64,000 bases of DNA. Origin: Pseudomonadota bacterium (lineage in GTDB: Bacteria; Pseudomonadota; Gammaproteobacteria; Steroidobacterales; Steroidobacteraceae). The notes beneath the pieces were generated by a model, which searched no databases, was not told where the DNA came from, and was given only the letters and a program-made list of their open reading frames with translations. Positions 44,579 through 51,583 of the stretch are shown one piece after another. Numbering within the stretch: the stretch's first letter is position 1; each line of letters opens with the position of its first letter. A program made the position numbers and the translations under genes. The stretch spans positions 1 to 64,000 of the forward strand of contig JAEWAF010000097.1 of assembly GCA_023391815.1 (NCBI GenBank). The letters are read 5' to 3'.

Positions 44579-46579
44579 ATGAGTCTGAAGTGGAAGCTGC
44601 ATCGTCTGTCGGCGATGAGCGGATGGGAAGTCGGTTACCGGGTCAAACAACGCGTTCAGGCGAGCGTGGAGCAGTTCGGCCTGCATTCGGCCGCGCCACC
44701 GCCGCCCGCGCGTGAGCGAACAGGCGCAGCGTGGGTTGCGACACTGCCGACCGGATTCAATGTCGACAAATATCGTCGCGCCGCCAATGACGTTCTCGAC
44801 GGCCGCTTCCCGGTGTTCGCGATGTCGTCCGCCGCGCTCGGGTTTCCGCCGCACTGGAACCGCGATCCCAAAACCGGCCGGCAAGCCCCGTTGCGATTCG
44901 GCAAGACGCTCAACTATCGCGACGAGTCGCTGGTCGGCGATATCAAATATCTCTGGGAGCCCAGCCGCCACGCGCAACTGGTCACGTTGGCGCAGGCGTG
45001 GCAGCTGACGCACGAAGATAAATATGCCGAAGGCTGTCGCACGCTGCTCGAATCCTGGTTCGAGCAATGTCCGTATCCGTCGGGGGTCCACTGGACCAGC
45101 AGTCTGGAGCACTCGATTCGACTGGTGAACTGGTCGTTCGCGTGGCACTTGCTGGGCGGCGACGCCGCACCGATTTTTCGAGGCGCGGTCGGTGAAGCGT
45201 TCAAGCAGCGCTGGCTCACCAGCGTCTATCAGCATTGCCATTTCATCGCCGGACATTTCTCGCGCTATTCCTCGGCGAACAATCATTTGCTGGGCGAGCT
45301 GATGGGATTGTTCATCGCCTCGCTCACGTGGCCGCTGTGGAAGCGGAGTCGTCGCTGGAAGAGCATGGCGCAGCGGGAGCTGGAAGAGCAGATGCTGCTG
45401 CAGAACGGCGAGGATGGCGCCAACCGCGAGCAGGCCAACTGGTATCACCATGAAGTCGCCGACATGATGATCGTCAGCGGCTTGATCGCCCGCGCCAATG
45501 GCTGTGACTTCAGCACGGCTTACTGGCATCGCTTGCGAGCAATGCTTCAATACATCGCCAGCATCATGGACGCCGGCGGACACGTGCCGAACTTTGGCGA
45601 CGCGGACGACGCCATCATCGCCCGGCTCGATCCGGAAGTGGGCGATGTGTATCGCTCGCTGCTCGCGACCGGTGCGGTTCTGTTCGATTCGGCGGAGTTC
45701 CGATTCAAGGCAAGCGCGGGCCGCATGAGCGAGGATATCGACGACAAGACTCGCTGGCTGCTGGGTGACGAAGCGTCGGCGAAGTTTCAGGCGATCGACC
45801 TGTCGCGAGTCTCATTGCCGATGCGCAAGGACTTTCCCAACGCGGGTTATTACATCCTCGGCGACCGCTTCGAAACCAATCGCGAAGTGCGCATCGTCGC
45901 CGACGCCGGGCCGCTCGGTTATCTCTCGATCGCCGCGCACGGCCATGCGGACGCGTTGTCGTTCACGCTCAGCGTCGGCGGCAAGGAGATATTGATCGAC
46001 CCCGGCACTTACGCCTATCACACCCAACGAATGTGGCGCGATTATTTCAAAGGCACGTCGGCGCATAACACCGTGCGCATCGATGGCGTCGATCAGTCGG
46101 TCAGCGGCGGCAATTTTCTGTGGATCAAGCACGCGCAGGCGCAAGTGATCGACCTCGAGCGCACGCCGCTGGTCGATCGTTGGGTGGCGAGCCACGACGG
46201 TTATTCGCGGCTCAAGCATCCCGTCACGCATCGTCGCGAGATTCAATTCGACAAGCAGCAGTCCCGATTGCAAGTGACCGATGAGCTGCTCGGCAGTGGC
46301 ACGCACCAGGTGGAAATTTTCTGGCACTTCGCCGAACAGTGCGCGGTGCTGGCGAATGGGCGCGATGTTCGCGTCTCCTGCGGCGACGTGATGTTATCGA
46401 TGACGTTGCCTCAGGAACTGCGCTGCAAGGTCCATCGCGGGGTCGAACGACCGGAGCCCACCGGTTGGATCTCGCGCAGTTTCGACGCGAAGGTGCCGAC
46501 CACCACGCTGATCGCCACCGGCCGCATCGACGGCGCGGCCCGGCTGATCACCCGATTCAATATCGACTTCAAAGGCTGA
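44579..46579 (+). CDS. Heparinase II/III-like protein
   Basis: A 666-aa protein. The N-terminal alpha/alpha toroid (YLWEPSRHAQLVTLAQAW, WTSSLEHSIRLVNW, NNHLLGELMGLF) is followed by a C-terminal beta-sandwich with HGHADALSFTLSVGGKEILIDPGTYAY and SAHNTVRIDG, the core of heparinase II/III-type polysaccharide lyases. It has no signal peptide, so it may act in the cytoplasm or be exported another way. The ATG at 44579 follows GAGG; a GTG at 44546 lies in the previous gene. It is the last gene of the EPS locus and, with the lyase at 31594, suggests a uronic-acid-containing polymer. Confidence 0.9.
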   Translation: MSLKWKLHRLSAMSGWEVGYRVKQRVQASVEQFGLHSAAPPPPARERTGAAWVATLPTGFNVDKYRRAANDVLDGRFPVFAMSSAALGFPPHWNRDPKTGRQAPLRFGKTLNYRDESLVGDIKYLWEPSRHAQLVTLAQAWQLTHEDKYAEGCRTLLESWFEQCPYPSGVHWTSSLEHSIRLVNWSFAWHLLGGDAAPIFRGAVGEAFKQRWLTSVYQHCHFIAGHFSRYSSANNHLLGELMGLFIASLTWPLWKRSRRWKSMAQRELEEQMLLQNGEDGANREQANWYHHEVADMMIVSGLIARANGCDFSTAYWHRLRAMLQYIASIMDAGGHVPNFGDADDAIIARLDPEVGDVYRSLLATGAVLFDSAEFRFKASAGRMSEDIDDKTRWLLGDEASAKFQAIDLSRVSLPMRKDFPNAGYYILGDRFETNREVRIVADAGPLGYLSIAAHGHADALSFTLSVGGKEILIDPGTYAYHTQRMWRDYFKGTSAHNTVRIDGVDQSVSGGNFLWIKHAQAQVIDLERTPLVDRWVASHDGYSRLKHPVTHRREIQFDKQQSRLQVTDELLGSGTHQVEIFWHFAEQCAVLANGRDVRVSCGDVMLSMTLPQELRCKVHRGVERPEPTGWISRSFDAKVPTTTLIATGRIDGAARLITRFNIDFKG

Positions 46580-46614
46580 GGCGCGATAATGCCGCCCTCA
46601 CTGAAGGGGGCGGT

Positions 46615-47565
46615 ATGAGCCTGGCAGATCGACAAACTTCCCATCACGTCATGATGATCCGGCCGGTGGCCTTCGCCGGTAACCCCCAGACCTGGGCCTC
46701 CAACGCCTTTCAGCAGGTCGATCCGGATGGGGTGGACGCCGCCAATCAGGCGGCGGCATTGCGCGAGTTCGATGGCTTGGTAGTCGCGCTGGAGAAGGCG
46801 GGCGTCACGGTCCACACCTTCGAGGACACGCCCGAGCCGCATACCCCCGATTCGATCTTTCCCAACAACTGGGTGAGCTTCCACGCCGACGGCACGGTCG
46901 TGCTGTACCCGATGTTGGCCGAGAACCGTCGACTCGAGCGACGGCTCGATCTGATCGAAGCATTGAGCGCCAAACATGGCTTCCACGCGGCCCGGGTCAT
47001 CGACCTGACCCGCCACGAACACACCGGCCGGTATCTCGAGGGCACGGGTAGCCTGGTGCTCGATCGTATTCATCGCGTCGCTTATGCCTGCGTGTCCCCG
47101 CGCACCGATCTGGACGTGCTCGGCGATTTCGCCCAACAGCTCGACTACGACATCGTCGCGTTCGAAGCGAACGACGCCAACGGCAAGGCCATCTATCACA
47201 CCAACGTGCTGATGTCGGTCGGCGAGCGATTCGCCGCCGTGTGCCTGGCCGCGATTCGTGAAGATGAGCGCGACGGGGTGCTGAACCAACTGCGCGGCAG
47301 CGGCCGGATCGTCGTGGATCTGTCGCATGAGCAGATGAATTCGTTCGCCGGCAATATGCTGGAGCTGGGCTCGTCGCTCACCGGCAGCGTGGTCGCCATG
47401 TCGCAGCGGGCGCGCGACGCCTTGACCGCCGAGCAGCGAGCGACTTTGGAATCGCATGCCGGTCCGATCGTCGCGGCCCCCATCCCGACCATCGAGAAGC
47501 TGGGTGGCGGCAGCGTCCGCTGCATGCTCGCCGAGCTGCATCTGCCCGAGAAGAAACGCATATAA
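46615..47565 (+). CDS. ctlX: Amidinotransferase-fold hydrolase, CtlX-like
   Basis: A 316-aa member of the guanidino-group-modifying superfamily. The motifs PDSIFPNNWVSFH, RYLEGTGSLVLDR and YHTNVLMSVG, and the Cys in GGGSVRCMLAEL near the C terminus give the Cys-His-Glu/Asp active site. It resembles the citrulline-utilisation hydrolase CtlX. GGGGGCGGT upstream of ATG 46615 supports the start. It is monocistronic or leads into plsY; no related catabolic genes are near, so the substrate is an inference. Confidence 0.82.
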   Translation: MSLADRQTSHHVMMIRPVAFAGNPQTWASNAFQQVDPDGVDAANQAAALREFDGLVVALEKAGVTVHTFEDTPEPHTPDSIFPNNWVSFHADGTVVLYPMLAENRRLERRLDLIEALSAKHGFHAARVIDLTRHEHTGRYLEGTGSLVLDRIHRVAYACVSPRTDLDVLGDFAQQLDYDIVAFEANDANGKAIYHTNVLMSVGERFAAVCLAAIREDERDGVLNQLRGSGRIVVDLSHEQMNSFAGNMLELGSSLTGSVVAMSQRARDALTAEQRATLESHAGPIVAAPIPTIEKLGGGSVRCMLAELHLPEKKRI

Positions 47566-47566
47566 T
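47561..47566 (+). promoter_or_regulatory. Possible -10 element directly before plsY
   Basis: TATAAT matches the sigma-70 consensus exactly. Its last base is six bases before the A of the plsY ATG, so the predicted first transcript base is that A, and no Shine-Dalgarno is present. The -35 region at 17-base spacing (GCATCT) is poor. It also overlaps the end of the ctlX-like gene. Confidence 0.45.
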
Positions 47567-47572
47567 TTCAAA

Positions 47573-48217
47573 ATGTTGGAACTTGGCGTCAAATCCGTGC
47601 TGGCCTATCTGCTGGGCTCGCTGATCGGCAGTCTGCTGGTCGGTCAGCTGCGCGGCGGTGTGGACATTCGTAAGCTCGGCAGCGGCAATGCCGGCGGCAC
47701 CAATGCCTTGCGCACCCAGGGGTGGTCGTTCGCGCTCTGGGTGATGATCATCGATATCGGCAAGGGCTGGCTCGCGGCCGGGTTGCTGGCGCCGATGAAT
47801 CTGCCGGGCATCGGCATCGATCCCCGAGTCGACCGCGATTGGCTGGCGGTGGCCTGCGCGACGGCGGTGGTGCTCGGTCACGTTTATCCGGTGTGGTACG
47901 GGTTCCGTGGCGGCAAAGGTGCGGCGACGTTGATCGGTGTGCTCGTGGGCCTGAAGCCGATCGCCATCCTGCCGGTGTTCGGCGTTTGGCTCGCGGTCGT
48001 GATGCTGAGCGGATTCGTCGGCCTCGGCACGATGCTCGCGGTCGCGTCCTTTCCCGCTTATCTGGTCATCACCGAGGCCACGCCATCGATGGCCATGCTG
48101 ACGTTCGGTTGTGCGATGACACTGTTCGTTTGTTACACCCACCGAGGCAACATCGAGCGCATGCGTGCCGGTACCGAGAGCCGAGCCAGGCGGCTGTGGC
48201 TGCTGCGACCCCGCTGA
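47573..48217 (+). CDS. plsY: Glycerol-3-phosphate acyltransferase PlsY
   Basis: A 214-aa inner-membrane acyltransferase that uses acyl-phosphate to form lysophosphatidic acid. It has about five transmembrane helices and the family motifs GSGNAGGTNALR (about 37-48), GHVYPVWYGFRGGKGAAT and the C-terminal YTHRGNIERM. The ATG at 47573 matches family N termini; no ribosome-binding site is visible. It is followed 4 bases later by birA. Gene order plsY-birA-coaX suggests a housekeeping unit. Confidence 0.93.
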   Translation: MLELGVKSVLAYLLGSLIGSLLVGQLRGGVDIRKLGSGNAGGTNALRTQGWSFALWVMIIDIGKGWLAAGLLAPMNLPGIGIDPRVDRDWLAVACATAVVLGHVYPVWYGFRGGKGAATLIGVLVGLKPIAILPVFGVWLAVVMLSGFVGLGTMLAVASFPAYLVITEATPSMAMLTFGCAMTLFVCYTHRGNIERMRAGTESRARRLWLLRPR

Positions 48218-48221
48218 TCTC

Positions 48222-49259
48222 ATGCCAACCAGCAGCAAGAGCCCGACGCCCAAGACGCAAGCGCAGGCACGCCGGCAGCGGCTGCTCGCCATGCTGGCCG
48301 AAGGCACGTTCTATTCCGGCGAACAACTGGCGAAGAAACTGAAGATCTCTCGCGGCGGCGTCTGGAAACTGATGAACTCGCTAAAGGCGCTCGGCGTCGA
48401 TATCGAATCGGTGGCGCGCCAGGGATATCGATTGCCACACGCCGTCGATCTGCTCGACAAAGAAGCCATTGTTTCCTCGTTGCCCGCGACCACTCGCTCT
48501 CAGCTGGAGCGAGCCGATGTGCTGCTGACGGTCGACTCGACGAACCGGTTCGTCGCCGATCTGTCGCCGCCGCAAGCCGGACGTTTTCAGTTATGCACGG
48601 CTGAAGTGCAGAACGCGGGGCGAGGGCGGCGCGGTCGGAGCTGGATTGCGCCCTTCGGCAGCGGTGTCTGCATGTCGGTGGGCTGGCAATTTACCGAGGC
48701 GCCGCCGACGTTCTCGGCGCTCAGCCTGGCGGTCGGCGTCGCGGTGGTGAAAGCATTCAGACGCCTGGGCATCGCAGGCGTCGGTTTGAAGTGGCCCAAC
48801 GATCTGCAATGGCAAGGTCGCAAGCTCGGCGGCATTCTCATCGAGATGCGCGGCGAGTCGGCCGGCCCGGCCCAGGTCATCATCGGTATCGGCATCAATA
48901 TGCACATGCCGGCCGCGACACGCACGCAGCTCGCCGAGCGCGAAGCCGCTCTGATCGCCGACGTGCACGAGATCATGCGTGACAAGACTCCGACCCGGAA
49001 CGCATTGATCGCCGCTGTGGTCACGGAGCTCCTGGAGATGGTGCAGACGTTCGCAGTCAGCGGCTTCGCGCCGTTCAAAGATGAATGGCACGAGCTGGAC
49101 ACGCTGGCGAATGCGCCGGTAAAGGTCCTCAGCGGTTCGCAGACGACTCTGGGTACGGCGCGGGGCGTCGAGTCGGATGGCACGCTGTTGGTCGATGTCG
49201 ATGGCGAGCTGCGCCGGTTCGTTTCAGGTGAAGTGAGCCTGCGCGCGGTGAAGAGCTGA
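48222..49259 (+). CDS. birA: Bifunctional biotin-protein ligase/biotin operon repressor BirA
   Basis: A 345-aa protein. The N-terminal winged helix (RQRLLAMLAEGTFYSGEQLAKKLKISRGGV) binds DNA. The ligase domain has the biotinyl-AMP loop GRGRRGRSW, the active-site KWPNDLQW and GIGINM. The SH3-like C-terminal domain ends the protein. It transfers biotin to acetyl-CoA carboxylase and can repress biotin genes. The ATG at 48222 is preferred over an upstream frame in plsY. It is followed 5 bases later by coaX. Confidence 0.95.
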   Translation: MPTSSKSPTPKTQAQARRQRLLAMLAEGTFYSGEQLAKKLKISRGGVWKLMNSLKALGVDIESVARQGYRLPHAVDLLDKEAIVSSLPATTRSQLERADVLLTVDSTNRFVADLSPPQAGRFQLCTAEVQNAGRGRRGRSWIAPFGSGVCMSVGWQFTEAPPTFSALSLAVGVAVVKAFRRLGIAGVGLKWPNDLQWQGRKLGGILIEMRGESAGPAQVIIGIGINMHMPAATRTQLAEREAALIADVHEIMRDKTPTRNALIAAVVTELLEMVQTFAVSGFAPFKDEWHELDTLANAPVKVLSGSQTTLGTARGVESDGTLLVDVDGELRRFVSGEVSLRAVKS

Positions 49260-49264
49260 TCCCG

Positions 49265-50029
49265 ATGCTGCTGCTCATCGATATCGGCAACACGCGCATC
49301 AAGTGGGCGCGCTTGGATGAACGAGGCTTGGGCCCGCAAGCCGCCGCCGTGCACGCGAACTGGACGGTGGATGACTTCGTTCAGCAGATCTTGAATTCAG
49401 GTCCCCGCGTCGAGCGTGTGCTGATCGGCAACGTCGGCGGCAAGCGCATCGGCGATCTGGCGCAGGCGGCGCTCAGCTCGACCTGGGGAATCGAACCTCG
49501 TTTCGTTCATTCGCCGGCCGCGCAGGCCGGTCTTCGTAATGCATATCCCGAGCCCGCCAAGCTGGGCGTGGATCGATGGCTGTGTCTGCTGGGGGCGCGG
49601 TCGTTCGAGCCGCGGCCGTTATGCGTCGTCAGTGTCGGGACGGCAATGACCATCGACGGCCTGGATGCCGGCGGCCAGCATCTCGGTGGGGTGATCGTGC
49701 CCGGGCCGGATCTGATGGTGTCCAGTCTATTGAAGAACACTAGCGATATCGCGCACCGGGCCTTAGGCGGTCAGGCCCGCGATGCGCTGTTTGCGGACAA
49801 CACCTTGGGTGCGATTCAGCAAGGCGCGGTCCACGCGCTAGCGGCGTTGGTGGAGCGAGCGTTGAAAACACTCGAACAGCAGCTGGGCGAAGCGCCGGTG
49901 CTGTTGCTGACCGGTGGCGCAAGTGCCCGGCTGCAGGGGGCATTGGGTGTTTCCGGAACAGAAATTCCCGACCTGGTGCTGCGCGGTCTCGCGGTCGTCG
50001 CCGCCCTGCCGGAATCATCCGCCGCCTGA
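49265..50029 (+). CDS. coaX: Type III pantothenate kinase
   Basis: A 254-aa ASKHA-fold kinase that phosphorylates pantothenate, the first step of CoA synthesis. LLLIDIGNTRIKW (residues 2-14) is the ATP-binding phosphate motif, LGVDRWLCLLGAR the substrate-binding motif, and GTAMTIDGLD the second phosphate motif. Unlike CoaA it is not feedback-inhibited by CoA. birA-coaX order is usual in gammaproteobacteria. Confidence 0.96.
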   Translation: MLLLIDIGNTRIKWARLDERGLGPQAAAVHANWTVDDFVQQILNSGPRVERVLIGNVGGKRIGDLAQAALSSTWGIEPRFVHSPAAQAGLRNAYPEPAKLGVDRWLCLLGARSFEPRPLCVVSVGTAMTIDGLDAGGQHLGGVIVPGPDLMVSSLLKNTSDIAHRALGGQARDALFADNTLGAIQQGAVHALAALVERALKTLEQQLGEAPVLLLTGGASARLQGALGVSGTEIPDLVLRGLAVVAALPESSAA

Positions 50030-50107
50030 TCCCGCCGGGCGCGGTGATGCCGGAGCCTTCGTGTATCATCCGGACCGTTCGAGGCGAGGAGCAGATTGAG
50101 GACGGCG

Positions 50108-50413
50108 ATGGCTAACTCGAAATTCCGACACCTGACCGCGGGCGCGGCGCTGATCGCGCTGAGCTGGTGGCCGTTGTCGGGACTGGCCGCGGACTTGCAG
50201 GCCGGCAAGGCCGTCTCGCAGGCCAAGTGCGTCGAGTGCCACGAAGCCGACGACTGGGAAGGCGAGAGCGTCGCGTCCTTGCAGAGCCTGATCAGCGATA
50301 TCGTCGCCGGCAAGGTCAAGCACAAGCGGCCGTTGCAATTGACCCCGGCCGAGGTGGCGGACATCGCCGCGTATTGGGGCCAGAGCAGCCAGAAGGGAAA
50401 GCAGCGGCGCTAG
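50108..50413 (+). CDS. Small secreted mono-haem cytochrome c-like protein
   Basis: A 101-aa protein with a signal peptide (ending GLAA) and one haem site CVECHEADDWEGE near residues 40-44. PLQLTPAEVADIAAYW is the C-terminal helix, but I cannot name the Met ligand with certainty. GAGG precedes the ATG at 50108 by about 6 bases. It lies between coaX and the SPOR-protein gene. It is probably a periplasmic electron carrier of unknown partner. Confidence 0.8.
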   Translation: MANSKFRHLTAGAALIALSWWPLSGLAADLQAGKAVSQAKCVECHEADDWEGESVASLQSLISDIVAGKVKHKRPLQLTPAEVADIAAYWGQSSQKGKQRR

Positions 50414-50434
50414 CCGCTCCAATATAACTACCGC

Positions 50435-51193
50435 ATGCGCGCGTTCTGTCTGCTGATGGTGCTGGTAAATGCCCTGTATTTCATCTGGTCCCAAGTGATC
50501 GATGTGCAGGTCGGCAGCCTCGATCGCGTGCCGATTCGTATCGCCGCGCCGCCGCCACGCATCGTGCTCGCCAAAGAAGCGCAGAACACGCCGTCCGAAC
50601 CTCAACCGCAAGAAGAACAGGAAGAGCAGGTCGCCGACGTGCGCGACATCGAGCCGCCGCGTGTCGCACCGTTGGAATCGACAGGCACCGTGCAGCCGCC
50701 CGTCGTTCGCCAGGAAGACACCATGGCCTGTACCAGCGTCGGCCCGTTCGCCGATCTCGGTCAGGCATCGCAGGCCCAGGCCACGTTGCGCAGTCAGGGC
50801 TTCGAACCTCGTCAACGCGTGGAGCAGGGCGAGTTGTGGACCGGTTATTGGGTGAGCGTCCGCGATCTGGCGACGCGCGACGCGGCGGAATCGGCACTGA
50901 AGACGCTCAACGACAACGGCATCACGGATGTTTATTTGATGCCGGGATCCGATCCGCCGAACGTATTGTCGCTCGGTGTGTTCTCGGATTATCAGCGCGC
51001 GCAGCGCCGGGCCGAGGAAGCGCGTGCTATCGGCATCACTCCGCAGATCAGCGATCGCAAGCGTGCCGGCTCAGTGTTCTGGATCGATGTGGATTTGAAG
51101 GAGCCCGGTCAGAACATCGACACCAGTCTGTTCCAGGTCGGGCAGAGCCGCATCCTGCGGCTGGAATTGCGCGGCTGTCCGCAGTCGGGCTGA
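50435..51193 (+). CDS. SPOR-domain inner-membrane protein
   Basis: A 252-aa protein. One N-terminal transmembrane segment (FCLLMVLVNALYFIW) is followed by a Glu/Pro/Gln-rich periplasmic linker and a C-terminal SPOR-like domain (SVGPFADLGQASQAQATLRSQGF, then NVLSLGVFSDYQRAQRRAEEAR). SPOR domains bind denuded septal peptidoglycan. Position next to coaX is conserved in gammaproteobacteria. It ends 4 bases from the convergent lipoprotein gene. Confidence 0.87.
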   Translation: MRAFCLLMVLVNALYFIWSQVIDVQVGSLDRVPIRIAAPPPRIVLAKEAQNTPSEPQPQEEQEEQVADVRDIEPPRVAPLESTGTVQPPVVRQEDTMACTSVGPFADLGQASQAQATLRSQGFEPRQRVEQGELWTGYWVSVRDLATRDAAESALKTLNDNGITDVYLMPGSDPPNVLSLGVFSDYQRAQRRAEEARAIGITPQISDRKRAGSVFWIDVDLKEPGQNIDTSLFQVGQSRILRLELRGCPQSG

Positions 51194-51197
51194 CGAT

Positions 51198-51563
51198 TCA
51201 ATAACCTTTCCGCTCGCAGCACTTCGCGAGCTCATCATCGTCGCGGGCTGCGCGGGCGCACCCGATGCCGACGCGATCGGCGCGCCAATCGGCCCATTCG
51301 GGATCGCCACCGCCGAACAGATCTTTGATCTCTTTGCCGGCGCCTGCCATATAGGCTTCGGTCCCGCTGCAGTAACGAGCGATCAAGCCGGCGGCGATGC
51401 AGTGCTGTCGCTTGTCGGGTGCTGCGGTCGGCACTTTCTCTTGCACGACCGATTCCATACAGCCAAGGGAAGATTTCGCCGGCCGCGGCGGACGATTGGG
51501 AATCGTCGCGCAGCCGGCGAGAGTGACGATCGTCAACGCGAGCAGGAGTCCGCGGATACTCAT
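51198..51563 (-). CDS. Small Cys-rich lipoprotein
   Basis: A 121-aa lipoprotein. MSIRGLLLALTIVTLAGC is a lipobox signal (cleavage before Cys18) and sets the ATG at 51563. The mature part has six more Cys residues, several in pairs or near the C terminus (CCERKGY), suggesting disulfides in the periplasm. The N terminus after the lipid is Pro/Arg-rich. I do not recognise the family. It follows the hybrid kinase gene with 20 bases between them and may share its transcript. Confidence 0.8.
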   Translation of the reverse strand: MSIRGLLLALTIVTLAGCATIPNRPPRPAKSSLGCMESVVQEKVPTAAPDKRQHCIAAGLIARYCSGTEAYMAGAGKEIKDLFGGGDPEWADWRADRVGIGCARAARDDDELAKCCERKGY

Positions 51564-51583
51564 CGGGCGAGTATCCGCAATCG

